This document shows positions 45,581 to 59,125 of a stretch of 64,000 bases of DNA, piece by piece (position 1 is the first letter of the stretch; every line of letters starts with the position of its first letter). The notes beneath the pieces are model-generated. The model was given only the letters and a program-made list of their open reading frames with translations, did no database searches and was not told where the DNA came from. The stretch is from Saprospiraceae bacterium. Lineage in GTDB: Bacteria; Bacteroidota; Bacteroidia; Chitinophagales; Saprospiraceae. Both the position numbers and the translations under genes were made by a program. Location of the stretch: assembly GCA_016714785.1 (NCBI GenBank), contig JADKCC010000013.1, forward strand, positions 1 through 64,000, given 5' to 3'.

Positions 45581-46510
45581 ATGGGCATTTTAATTGCGAA
45601 CATAAGGGCGACAAAACATCCTTTACTTAGGATAGAATGTTAACTATCAAGAACTTAATAATACTTTATTTTTGACACAGTTGCAATGATCGATATAGAG
45701 AGAGCTATTGGATTTTATAGAAGCAATAATAGAAAACTGTGCGCATTTGTCAGGAGTTAGTGCAGCAACTTTTAGTAAAGCCCGAAAGAAGTTAAAATAT
45801 GCAGCGTTTGTCTAATTAACCGACGTTAATATAACCAATCACTAAAGACTCTGTGAAAACGTCCTGGTTTGGAAAGATTATCGTATATTGCATTAGCTGG
45901 TTCAACAGCCGAAGTTCCAAACTCTAAGGAAATGATCGAGCTATTGGGCACTTTTAAAGAATGAGAAGATGGCAAGAAAATATGTATGCCACTAACCGTT
46001 CAAGTTTTTGATGTACTTAATAAATTGCAAATAAAATTATATCGACATCATTAATAATTCAGAAAGTGAGTTATTTTAGAAAATGTTACCACAATTAGCC
46101 AAATCTCCAAAGTTAGAACCCGTATAGGTTTATATATTTTTGTCAGATATTAAACTTCGCAAGATCTGATATTCTAACTGGATGCCATCAATAAAGGATT
46201 CTGTATTCACATGAAGAAAAACTTGTGGAAAGTATCGGAATCTTATTATAATAGTTGGGAAAAGCGTAGGGCCGTAACATTAATATTGCCAGCAAAATAT
46301 AAGCAAAGAGCTGATGAATTAGGTATCATCCATTGGTCCATTGAAGTTAGATTGGTAAAAATCCAGTTAGAAAGATGAGAAACAGAAATACTACTTACTT
46401 AACAGCTTACTAAATTAGCAGGATGTTACCATAAAAAATCTTAAGGAGCTGAATGAGCTAAGGTGGCCAGTATAAAATATATTACACCATTTATAAAAGG
46501 AGAGAGCCTT
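45581..46510 (+). pseudogene. IS4-family transposase, heavily decayed
   Basis: ATG 45581 gives MGILIANIRATKHPLLRIE and then decays. Later pieces in changing frames include HLSGVSAATFSKARKKLKYAAF (near 45735-45810), FVWKDYRIL-type sequence near 45870, SSELF.KMLPQLAKSPK near 46060, and a C-terminal DVTIKNLKELNELRWPV (near 46420-46470), the YREK-region surroundings of IS4 transposases. Many stops and shifts are present. Its end runs into the rRNA operon terminator, so it inserted just beyond the 5S gene. Confidence 0.65.
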
Positions 46511-46533
46511 ATAACTTTCGCTACAAGGCTCTC
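46502..46533 (-). terminator. rRNA operon terminator
   Basis: GAGAGCCTT and AAGGCTCTC form the stem, about 8 nt beyond the 5S 3' end on the minus strand, followed by a T-rich tail. Confidence 0.75.
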
Positions 46534-46540
46534 ATAAAAA

Positions 46541-46646
<106 letters not shown>

Positions 46647-46787
46647 TATCTTTAGGCTTTTCCTTTACTCACGTTCCACTATGAATAAAGTTTCCTTATT
46701 TCTTTGTTTCTAAGACAATCGGGAGAAAAAGTTCAAAACACTACATCCAAAAGTTTCATCGGAGTGCTATCTCTTTGTTAAAAAAAA

Positions 46788-49626
<2,839 letters not shown>

Positions 49627-49843
49627 TTCTTATGTATTTTCCAACCATATATCGCTATACAGTTTCCTCCTACTTCTCTCTCTTCTCTCGTGTTTCTACT
49701 CTCTCTTTTTCTCCCAACTTGTCAAAGAACTTTTATCTTACTTATATAGTACCACATCTTAGTCCAGCTAAATGATTCCACTATACTTTCCAATCTTATT
49801 TTTTTCCCACTATCCTTCGATATTGGTTCATTTATCAATTTTG

Positions 49844-49917
49844 TGGAGGATAAGGGAGTCGAACCCTTGACCTCTAGAATGCAAATCTAGCGCTCTAGCC
49901 AGCTGAGCTAATCCCCC
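49844..49917 (-). tRNA. tRNA-Ala (UGC)
   Basis: 74 nt in the 16S-23S spacer. Acceptor GGGGGAT/ATCCTCC, anticodon stem CTAGA/TCTAG with loop TTTGCAT (anticodon TGC), T arm AAGGG-TTCGACT-CCCTT, discriminator A. Confidence 0.96.
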
Positions 49918-49964
49918 TAATTTCAAATTCTGAATTACTTTATCTCGTAATCCTTCATTAGCTG

Positions 49965-50038
49965 TAGTCTCGGGCGGACTTGAACCGCCGACCCCTACAT
50001 TATCAGTGTAGTGCTCTAACCAGCTGAGCTACGAGACT
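49965..50038 (-). tRNA. tRNA-Ile (GAU)
   Basis: 74 nt in the 16S-23S spacer. Acceptor AGTCTCG/CGAGACT, anticodon stem CTACA/TGTAG with loop CTGATAA (anticodon GAT), T arm GGCGG-TTCAAGT-CCGCC. Position 1 is A pairing with T, less usual than G-C. Confidence 0.95.
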
Positions 50039-50220
50039 CTCATATCTCTCCTTACAAGTCGTCTCATCTCCGCTTTTTTATCGCAGCAGCTGAGCGCTTA
50101 CTCATCTATCCTTCTTTCTCAAACTGCCCCTTTGTTCAGCTCGCTTTTCTATTTCCATAAACACGGAGTTAGTACTTAATATCTACTATTGTAAAAATTA
50201 TATCACCTCTTACTCTTAAA

Positions 50221-51730
<1,510 letters not shown>

Positions 51731-51988
51731 TATCCTTATTGGCTCTCTCTTTTTCAAGAAATCGCTTACTATTAATATTTTTTTAAAAGGTTTATCATTC
51801 CTTACTCTAGTATTTATTATGTACTACTCTCCAATCGTGTCAATGAACTTTTTAGTCAAATTTCTCAATATTCACAACTAGTCGATAAACTAATTATTAT
51901 ACATCCTAATCCTACCATTTTTATTTTTATTGCCCGTCTTCACTCATAACCTAACTGCTTAGATTATTTTTAACTTCCTAACGGGCCG

Positions 51989-52018
51989 CAAAGATACTAA
52001 CTATTTTTTATTCTCAAA
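51989..52018 (-). promoter_or_regulatory. rRNA operon promoter P1
   Basis: Minus-strand TTTG (52015-52018), exactly 18 nt, then TATCTTTG (51989-51996). It lies about 260 nt upstream of the mature 16S 5' end. Confidence 0.75.
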
Positions 52019-52070
52019 ACTTTTTTGAAAAAAATTTATCTTTTTTTTTACCCCTCATCATCCTCAACCT

Positions 52071-52103
52071 TCCTCTCTCTCTCTAAACTCTCTCTCTCTC
52101 TCA
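52071..52103. repeat. CT/GA microsatellite between the two rRNA promoters
   Basis: Two short (CT)n runs separated by AAA lie in the sequence transcribed from P2 and upstream of P1. Confidence 0.7.
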
Positions 52104-52126
52104 ACCACTCCTTCTTTAAGGGGACG

Positions 52127-52155
52127 CAAAGGTAACTCCTTTTTTATATTACCAA
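52127..52155 (-). promoter_or_regulatory. rRNA operon promoter P2
   Basis: Minus-strand TTG (52153-52155), 18 nt, then TACCTTTG (52127-52134), about 138 nt upstream of P1. The GCGTCCCC after it resembles the G/C-rich start region after P1 (GCGGCCC). Confidence 0.6.
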
Positions 52156-52506
52156 CAAATATTTTTATCATAATTATTTTAAAATTTAAACATTTTTTAA
52201 AATATATGTATATAATATTTATAGTTAAGTATATAGATATTAAATTTAATTACATATTTATTTATCATCAATAATATTATATCTTGGATGGATCATATTC
52301 AATAGCGATATATCTGTATTTCATAAAAATACTATCATTCTAACTTGTTAAAATCATATCACTTTTCAATTTTGGTGTGTATTAAAATATTTCAGTTAAA
52401 AACTAGCTTCTGTTGAATTCGCTAATTCCAAGACTAGCGCATTTTCTCTAAAATTTTGGGTTTTTTACTGCAAATCGTTTATGACTCCTTTATTATTAAG
52501 ATAATA
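52156..52506. other. AT-rich stretch upstream of the rRNA promoters
   Basis: No gene or clear repeat is visible. The strong AT bias immediately upstream of P2 could act as an UP-like element. Confidence 0.3.
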
Positions 52507-52507
52507 T

Positions 52508-52650
52508 TGAGTCCACTCCGAAAATTAAACTGATTATCCCAAAGGACAAAATTTAATTAACCATAGGTGTAGCAGGTGGTATCCTTTGGTTATCATATTG
52601 AGTCCTGTTAGGACTTTTTATTGATTTTGTGACTTATCGTAGTGGACTCA
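52508..52650. repeat. MITE-like element with IS1182 terminal repeat
   Basis: TGAGTCCACT (52508-52517) and AGTGGACTCA (52641-52650) are exact inverse ends of a 143-bp unit. The left end TTGAGTCCACTCCGAAAA (from 52507) matches the terminal repeat of the IS1182 element at 38-55 with one difference. Inside are AGTCCT-GTT-AGGACT (52601-52615) and a CCAAAGG/CCTTTGG pair. It has no coding capacity. Confidence 0.55.
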
Positions 52651-52686
52651 CCTTTAAGTTAATTTATAGTAAAAACAAATTGCTCA

Positions 52687-52767
52687 GTGGGATCTAGTGG
52701 GAATGCAGTGGGAACTAGTGGGAACTCGGTGGGAACTTAGTGGGAACTCACTGGGAACTCGGTGGGA
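52687..52767. repeat. Tandem array A, GTGGGAACT units of 10-11 bp
   Basis: Eight units begin at 52687, 52697, 52708, 52718, 52729, 52740, 52751 and 52762, a mean period of about 10.7 bp. Confidence 0.85.
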
Positions 52768-52772
52768 TCAAG

Positions 52773-52868
52773 TACGGAACGTGTACGGAGCATATACGGA
52801 GCATATACGGAGTAAGTACGGAGTAAGTACGGAGTAAGCATGGAGTAAGTACAGAGTAAGTACAGATG
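52773..52868. repeat. Tandem array B, TACGGAGTAAG units of 11 bp
   Basis: Nine units start every 11 bp from 52773 to 52861, degenerating to TACAGAGTAAG at the right end. It directly follows array A, with a related G-rich unit. Minus-strand readings through it are repetitive and not believed to be protein. Confidence 0.85.
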
Positions 52869-53094
52869 AGTCGCCTAGCAAGGTAGGGGGCTCTCGTCCT
52901 AAAATAGCTACACCGGTTAATTAAATAATCCTTCAATAACTTTACACTATGCAAAAATAATTCTACAATAACTTTACGCAACAATTTTTGTGTTTATTTT
53001 ATAAAAATGTATTTTGCCTTACGGATTTGTGCTTTATAAATGACAACTTTGGACATGAGACATTATAAAGTGGTCCATTCAAAGGGAAGGCCTT
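52869..53094. other. Spacer with no recognised feature
   Basis: AT-rich, no gene. It separates the tandem arrays from the IS3 remnant. Confidence 0.35.
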
Positions 53095-53470
53095 CTAGTT
53101 CTTTCTTACAAAATATTTATTATAATTTTTCCACCTTTTTGGCATGGATGATAATTGTAAATGAGCTTCATTAAGAGTCATGTAATTACAACTTAAATGT
53201 GGTCGCATCTCAATATAACTTTCATTGGCTTTTTTTACTTTTTCTATAGTCTGTCAAATCCAAGTGGTGTTGAATTTAGCTTGAACTCATTTTTAATGAT
53301 ACCATTTACCCATTCAGCAATATATATTACTTGTATTTTAAGTGATTGTTTCAAATGATACAGATATTAAAATATCATCAATTATATTGAGGCAGAACCC
53401 TATAATTTTCTGTACTCCAAACTTTTGAGATAACAAGACTATGTCACTAGTACTGTATCTGATGGCTTAG
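53095..53470 (-). pseudogene. IS3-family OrfB C-terminal remnant
   Basis: Minus-strand pieces read SDIVLLSQKFGVQ (near 53420), AEWVNGIIKNEFKLNSTPLGF with one shift (near 53270-53310), and then an open stretch ANESYIEMRPHLSCNYMTLNEAH to the stop at 53095. This is the last third of an IS3 transposase (DDE domain; the catalytic Glu segment is normally in N.AE.xNGxxKxE). The N-terminal two thirds and the element ends are gone. Confidence 0.6.
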
Positions 53471-53655
53471 AAGATAATAGAGTTACGGTTACGGTCCAAA
53501 CTTAAAATAAATACTTTAATAAAACTTTGTTATTGTAAAAATAATCTATACCATTAATTATCAGCACTCTGTGCTTTCGCATTTAAAATTATCTTCATTT
53601 ATAAAATACTTATAATTTAATAGTTACAACCACAAAATTCTAATTCTTAATATAT

Positions 53656-55680
53656 CTATTTTACAGAATAGGTCTTTTTATCTATGCCAACACCTTTGAT
53701 AACCAATTCTGTCCAACTTTTAGGCAGCTTAGAAAGTTTTTGCGTGATGCCACCTTGTCCAATATGCAAGCCCCCAAATCCGCTCAACACCGCCTGCAAC
53801 ATGCCACCTGCACCAGTGGCAAAATATGGATTGGTTCCACCAGCACATTCTGAAACAACACCAAATGGTGGTACCTCATTAGGTTTATAACAATTAGCAA
53901 AAATTTCCGCTGCTTTATCACTTTCACCCAATCGATTGTATAAGACTCCTAAAATGGCAAAACCCATAGCCGGGCCATCTTTGGCATAACGTGGCGTATA
54001 ATACTCTAGGTCTCTTTTAATGGCTTTTTCATCCGTGATAATATCCAAAGGATAAGCCAATAAATTAACATCTGCTTGTTTGATAGTGACGCCACTATAC
54101 GTTGCGTTTTCACGTGTGGTACCATCTGGAAAAGTCAAAATAGGAATATTATCTGCTACATGATTCCAATCTGAATCAGGTTTGATACCCAAATCTAATG
54201 CAGCTTGTGTAGCATACCTAAGTACCGTTTTCGCCATCCCATTAGTAAAGGCATTGTTATCTATATTTTCTTCCCATTCATTCGCACCGATTACATTATT
54301 GATATCATACCTACCAGGTCCATTCCGCTCTACCCTACTCGCCCAAAAAGTAGCCACTTCTTTGAGTACTGGCCAACCTCGATTACGCAACCATTCTTTA
54401 TCCCCTGTCACTTCATAATATTTCCAAAATGCCCACCCAACACAACCTGTAATGTGGTGCTGAAAAGGTCCGGTAAGTGCCCATACAGGAGTATCTTCAT
54501 CACCATTGGCAGAAGACTCCCATGGAAACATCGCCCCTTTATATCCATGTGAAAAGGCATTTTTCTTTGCCGCTTCCAGCCTTTCAAACCTATATTCCAA
54601 CAATGACTTGGCCATATCTGGTTGCAACATCAATAAAGGCGGATACATCCATAACTCTGTATCCCAAAACACATGCCCATTATAACCTAATCCCGACAAA
54701 CCCATTGGACTTAAGCTAAAAGAAGTCTCCGCTCGTGCAAAAGAATATAAATGGTAGAGTGCAAATCTAATGTCTCTAGTGATGGTAGGATCTCCAGTCA
54801 CTTCTATATCTCCTTTCCATATTTCTATCCATGCGTCATGATGTCTTTTCAGTAATCTCTCTCTACCTTCTAGCATAGCAAAAATGGTAAGTCGCTCGGC
54901 TTCATTGTGAGGATCCTCATACTGTGCACTCGATACTGTTGATGATACGACACTAAATCTGTAAGTTTCACCAGCTTTCAATTTTTTATTAAATTTTGCC
55001 AAATGCATGTTATAATCCCAATCTTCATGAATTATTTTGGGTTCTTTACCATGCCCCTCTTCAAAAATGAAACTATTGCTAGCTGCAACTTTTAGCCTTC
55101 CCGAAGGACTACTACCCACAGATGTCAATAATGGGATGGTGACATGAGGTCTGTCTATCTCTGCATAAAAATTGTGCACATCCATCAAATGATTAGGTGC
55201 TTCTATCACACTCATTGGTGTAATTGTAATGTCTTTGGTGGCTTTGATCTCAATAATGGTCAGTGCAGTATAGGGCAAATGTCTAAGTGACATCATGGTT
55301 GAACTTACTTTCGCTTTATTTCCCACATCAAAAGAAGATGTTAGTGCTGCTTGTTTCATATCCAACACTTGCTGATAGTTTTGTATATCCTTGGCATTAA
55401 TGCGCTGACCATCCACATCCAAATTCATATTTACGTGATTAAAAGTTTTGAGAATATTGGAAACCCGACCTCGCTGATAGTAATCATAAGCGCCGTTAAG
55501 TACTACATCTTTGACTTTCAATGGTTCGGGTGATGATATGATACCTACTACCCCATTGGCTAATGTGACACCAAAATAATTATTCGGATCTATGTTTTTT
55601 GCTTCCACTTGCCAAGGTGACTGTGCATCAGTACCATAATTGAATAATATAAATAGGATAAAAACACTAAAATATTTCAT
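53656..55680 (-). CDS. Secreted glycoside hydrolase family 65-like enzyme
   Basis: 674 aa with a signal peptide (YFSVFILFILFNYGTDAQ). The GH65 layout is N-terminal beta-sandwich, linker, (alpha/alpha)6 barrel. Seen: GHVFWDTELWMYPPLLMLQPD, GAMFPWESSANGDED, and GANEWEENIDNNAFTN with the likely general-acid Glu near residue 465, followed by VTIKQADVNLLAYPL, the KQAD phosphate/nucleophile region. GH65 includes trehalases and kojibiose, maltose and trehalose phosphorylases. Export makes a hydrolase more likely than a phosphorylase. It stands alone, not in a Sus-type cluster. Confidence 0.85.
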   Translation of the reverse strand: MKYFSVFILFILFNYGTDAQSPWQVEAKNIDPNNYFGVTLANGVVGIISSPEPLKVKDVVLNGAYDYYQRGRVSNILKTFNHVNMNLDVDGQRINAKDIQNYQQVLDMKQAALTSSFDVGNKAKVSSTMMSLRHLPYTALTIIEIKATKDITITPMSVIEAPNHLMDVHNFYAEIDRPHVTIPLLTSVGSSPSGRLKVAASNSFIFEEGHGKEPKIIHEDWDYNMHLAKFNKKLKAGETYRFSVVSSTVSSAQYEDPHNEAERLTIFAMLEGRERLLKRHHDAWIEIWKGDIEVTGDPTITRDIRFALYHLYSFARAETSFSLSPMGLSGLGYNGHVFWDTELWMYPPLLMLQPDMAKSLLEYRFERLEAAKKNAFSHGYKGAMFPWESSANGDEDTPVWALTGPFQHHITGCVGWAFWKYYEVTGDKEWLRNRGWPVLKEVATFWASRVERNGPGRYDINNVIGANEWEENIDNNAFTNGMAKTVLRYATQAALDLGIKPDSDWNHVADNIPILTFPDGTTRENATYSGVTIKQADVNLLAYPLDIITDEKAIKRDLEYYTPRYAKDGPAMGFAILGVLYNRLGESDKAAEIFANCYKPNEVPPFGVVSECAGGTNPYFATGAGGMLQAVLSGFGGLHIGQGGITQKLSKLPKSWTELVIKGVGIDKKTYSVK

Positions 55681-55753
55681 AATGTGACTTTAATAGACTT
55701 ATAAAACACAAATATAGAATAATGACAGCCTTATTGGATTAAAACTGTAAAAA

Positions 55754-55792
55754 AAAAGAGAAAACAGTTTTAAAACTATTTTCTCTCTTTTA
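55754..55792 (-). terminator. Terminator of the barrel/TPR/SPOR gene
   Basis: Long A/T-rich hairpin arms AAAAGAGAAAA.AGTTTT and AAAACT.TTTTCTCTCTTT lie 18 nt after the stop of the next minus-strand gene. Confidence 0.6.
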
Positions 55793-55810
55793 CAATAATG
55801 AAGGGGGCAA

Positions 55811-57427
55811 CTATCGCTTATGGTAAATGGTGTTTACTCTATGACCATTTTCATAAACAGCAATAAAGGCATCTCTAAATCCCATTTTTCTAACTTTTGT
55901 TAGATCATTGGCTGCATTTGTTACATTTTCATAACCAGATAACGTATATCTATAGACTGATTTATTTGGAAAAAACTCTGTTTCTACATTACCTACTTTA
56001 GCAACACCTGGAAAAGTTGCATTTGGTTTCCTAATTGCTATAAATTGTATTTTAAATTCTTTAGTCAATATTGGCTTTACTTCTTTGGTTTCAATTTCAG
56101 AATTCGTTGCATTTGACTTTTGCAATGGTGCCACCTTGGATTTTGTTTTATTGCCCAAAGCACACTTTTCAAACTGGGATGCAAAAATTATTTCCAATGT
56201 CCGTGAATCAGTTTCTTTGTATGATTTAGCAAAATCTTTATATTCTTTTTTACCTTCTTCACAGTTGCCCATGGCACAGAGTGATAGTGCAAACATATAT
56301 TTTGCTCTTGGATATTTAGGGTCCGCCTTTAATTTATTGAAACAAGGCAACGCATTTTCAAAATCATTCACAGCAAAATAAGACTCACCAGCTTTATAAA
56401 GGAACTCAGCGGCTTCAGCATCGTAAGTAGATTCTGGTGCGTCATAGGTTGTCACAGGAATATTTACAGGCTCCAAAACGGCCAGTTCAGCCTCTGCCTT
56501 TTTTACTTCTTCTTCATTTGCATTTACTATCGGTATATTAATGAGTCCTTCATCCTGCACTAAATTTTCTTGCAATGGCATTGCTTCTGAGATTACACTT
56601 ACTACCGTATCTGATTTAATGGCATTAGTATTTTCTGTTAATTCTGGCATCATTTTTACAGTTTTTTGGTAATTTCTCCCCAACTGAACAATGAAACCCA
56701 GATTTAAATTGATGGCACTTAACGCCATATTGCTATTCTGGTTTATTTTTTGAGATTCGAAATATTCTGCATCATCTATGACTCCGTTTCTATTGCCATC
56801 AGTAGCATTTCTATATGAATTATCATAGTTGACTGTGCTTAAATATTGCGTAGCGAAATAATCTGATTTTGCCTGTAAACCGAGCCAATTAGATACTTTG
56901 TAAATCATACGCAATCCTCCTGACCAAGCATATTGCCAATCCTTGTTGAGACCCGAAAACCGATATACTTCATAACTTTGACTAAAAAACACCTTGTTGA
57001 AAATAAGATTTGGGACATTTATCTGACTCAGTCCGCCTTTTAAGTAAGCATCCACTTCAAATTTGCCAAAAGACAATTTATATGTTGGTCCTAATAATAT
57101 GTATTTGGTTTGCCAAGATTGGTGATTGTTTTGAGTTGGGTATTCAAAATATTTGTGATTGACATATTCTCTAAAAAGGCTCTCACTTTCGTTACTAAAA
57201 TAACCACCTGTTATACCAAAACCAATGTTATTAAAAAAATAATCAAAGCCTCCTCCAAATTGCATGCCTTTGTCCGCAAACATGTGCGTATTTGCAAAAG
57301 TAGAAACAGGTAAAGAAGCTCCTGCATTGATATCAAACTGCAAATATCTATTGCTCTGGGCATTTGAGCCCCTGATTACTGACAGCATCAGCATACACAC
57401 AATGAATGATTTTAATATATATCTCAT
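55811..57427 (-). CDS. Outer-membrane barrel protein with TPR and SPOR-like tail
   Basis: 538 aa. Signal peptide (SFIVCMLMLSVIRGSNAQ), then an outer-membrane beta-barrel-like region of about 20-245 with alternating aromatic strands (YLQFDINAGASLPV; GGGFDYFFNNIGFGITGGYF). A linker is followed by a TPR pair (AEFLYKAGESYFAVNDFENALPCFNKLKADPKYPRAKYMFALSLCAMGN) near 340-400, and a C-terminal SPOR-like fold (FKIQFIAIRKPNA...MGFRDAFIAVYENGHRV). SPOR domains bind denuded peptidoglycan, so it may link the outer membrane to the wall. Confidence 0.75.
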   Translation of the reverse strand: MRYILKSFIVCMLMLSVIRGSNAQSNRYLQFDINAGASLPVSTFANTHMFADKGMQFGGGFDYFFNNIGFGITGGYFSNESESLFREYVNHKYFEYPTQNNHQSWQTKYILLGPTYKLSFGKFEVDAYLKGGLSQINVPNLIFNKVFFSQSYEVYRFSGLNKDWQYAWSGGLRMIYKVSNWLGLQAKSDYFATQYLSTVNYDNSYRNATDGNRNGVIDDAEYFESQKINQNSNMALSAINLNLGFIVQLGRNYQKTVKMMPELTENTNAIKSDTVVSVISEAMPLQENLVQDEGLINIPIVNANEEEVKKAEAELAVLEPVNIPVTTYDAPESTYDAEAAEFLYKAGESYFAVNDFENALPCFNKLKADPKYPRAKYMFALSLCAMGNCEEGKKEYKDFAKSYKETDSRTLEIIFASQFEKCALGNKTKSKVAPLQKSNATNSEIETKEVKPILTKEFKIQFIAIRKPNATFPGVAKVGNVETEFFPNKSVYRYTLSGYENVTNAANDLTKVRKMGFRDAFIAVYENGHRVNTIYHKR

Positions 57428-57759
57428 TTGATTAAAATTTTTAGTTTTGTAAACAGAACAATCTCATTTATAGATTATTCAAAATATTTAAAAAAGGTTT
57501 TGTACCTGTAAATTTTCATTTTTTGATAAACTTGCTGGTATTGCAGGCTGATATTTTTTGCCACAAAAAAGACCATATTTCAAATCTTATAAAGACAAAA
57601 AAAAGTAACTATTATCGCCGCAAATATATAAATAATTTGCATTTAATTATATATTATATTAAAATAAAATTTTAAATAACTTGTAATTCAGTGCTTTACC
57701 TATTAAAATGCTACATTATTTAAAATTGATTACCTTTACACCATTAAAAATAGGAGTAC
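57428..57759. other. Divergent intergenic region with promoters both ways
   Basis: Minus-strand TATATTTG at 57621-57628 would give the barrel gene a leader of roughly 190 nt. On the plus strand TACCTTTA near 57730 and an AGGAG at 57747-57751 precede the helicase ATG. No gene is seen. Confidence 0.4.
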
Positions 57760-59007
57760 ATGCGTTTTTCTCAATATCATTTTATAGACGAAATTAAAAA
57801 CAATCTAGAGAAACTTGGTTTTAAAAAGCCAACGGACATTCAGTATAAATGTATTCCTAATATACTGAGAGGAGAAGATCTATTAGCCATAGCGCAAACG
57901 GGGACAGGCAAGACTGCTGCATTTGCTATTCCGATTTTACATATCCTTCATAGTAAAATAAACACCAAAAGGGATGATGGCATCAAATGTATAGTTATGG
58001 TACCTACACGCGAACTAGCCATCCAAATCAGCGAAGTATTTCAGACACTTGGAAAAAATACTCGTGTCAATACATTTTCAGTGTTCGGTGGTGTAGAGCA
58101 AGGGCCACAAATTGCCAAACTTGAAAAAGGAATCGATATATTGATCACCACTCCAGGTAGGATGTTTGATTTGGTATCTCAAGGATTCATCAAACTTAAT
58201 AGAGTAGAAATGTTGGTACTCGATGAAGCAGATCACATGTTGGCTATGGGATTTATTAAAGACATAAGAGACCTAATACGATTCTTACCAAGAAAACGAC
58301 AGACATTGTTTTTTTCTGCAACGATTGATGATGAAATTAAAGATTTAGCTTATTCTTTGGTTAAAAATCCAATAAGAATACAAGTCTCACCCAAAGATCC
58401 TGTGTCAAAAAATGTAGATCATTCAGTCGTTTATGTTGAGATGGATGATAAAAGATTTTTTTTGGAACGTTTAGTGCAAGAATACCCAGAAAGTAAAATT
58501 TTAGTTTTCGTCCGCACAAAAGTAAGGTGCGAACGTGTACAAGCAGCGATGAAGAGAGTCGGTGTTGAATCCGTCTTCATGCACGGAGGCAAAGAACAAA
58601 ATGACAGACTGGAGGTAATGAACACCTTTAAACAAGGTATAGTCAAGATACTGATAGCTACCGATGTTAGTGCACGTGGTATTGATATACCCAATGTGGA
58701 TTTTGTAGTAAATTATGACTTGCCAGAACATCCTGAAAATTATGTACACCGGGTAGGGCGTACGGGAAGAGGCAGAAGTAAAGGTTTGGCCTACTCTTTT
58801 TGTGATGAATCTGAAAAAGAATACCTTAAAGCTATTGAAGATTATATAGGTAAGTCCGTAAAAGTGCTTGAATTGGCCGCAGATGGTTATAAGGAAATAA
58901 AAGATCTGACTTTATCAAAAAATATGGATCTAAAAGACATCATCAGAGAACTCGAACCCGTGGGTAATAAAAGATATGGCGTAAAAAAAGGGAAAAAGCC
59001 CAAATGA
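57760..59007 (+). CDS. DEAD-box ATP-dependent RNA helicase
   Basis: 415 aa. All helicase motifs are visible in order: Q motif (KPTDIQYKCIP), I AQTGTGKTAAF, Ia PTRELAIQ, Ib TPGRM, II DEAD (VLDEADHML), III FFSAT, IV ILVFVRTK, V RGIDIPNVDFVVNYD, VI HRVGRTGR. It unwinds RNA, probably in ribosome assembly or cold adaptation. The C-terminal tail is short and basic (RYGVKKGKKPK). An AGGAG 8 nt before the ATG is a real Shine-Dalgarno, unusual in this phylum. Confidence 0.93.
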   Translation: MRFSQYHFIDEIKNNLEKLGFKKPTDIQYKCIPNILRGEDLLAIAQTGTGKTAAFAIPILHILHSKINTKRDDGIKCIVMVPTRELAIQISEVFQTLGKNTRVNTFSVFGGVEQGPQIAKLEKGIDILITTPGRMFDLVSQGFIKLNRVEMLVLDEADHMLAMGFIKDIRDLIRFLPRKRQTLFFSATIDDEIKDLAYSLVKNPIRIQVSPKDPVSKNVDHSVVYVEMDDKRFFLERLVQEYPESKILVFVRTKVRCERVQAAMKRVGVESVFMHGGKEQNDRLEVMNTFKQGIVKILIATDVSARGIDIPNVDFVVNYDLPEHPENYVHRVGRTGRGRSKGLAYSFCDESEKEYLKAIEDYIGKSVKVLELAADGYKEIKDLTLSKNMDLKDIIRELEPVGNKRYGVKKGKKPK

Positions 59008-59125
59008 CATAACTAATAAAATAAAAGAAACAATGCCATCTTAATTAATTCACTATGCTCTTGTATTATCTACAAGATATTATACAATAACTATTTAAAA
59101 TCCATTAAAAGTTCAAACACTTAAA

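Noticed and set aside
52687..52868. CRISPR array
   Set aside because: Units are 10-11 bp with no spacers and no cas genes nearby.
52748..52984. 78-codon minus-strand reading with repeated YSVLTP
   Set aside because: The repetition is produced by the 11-bp DNA repeat; there is no start context or homology.
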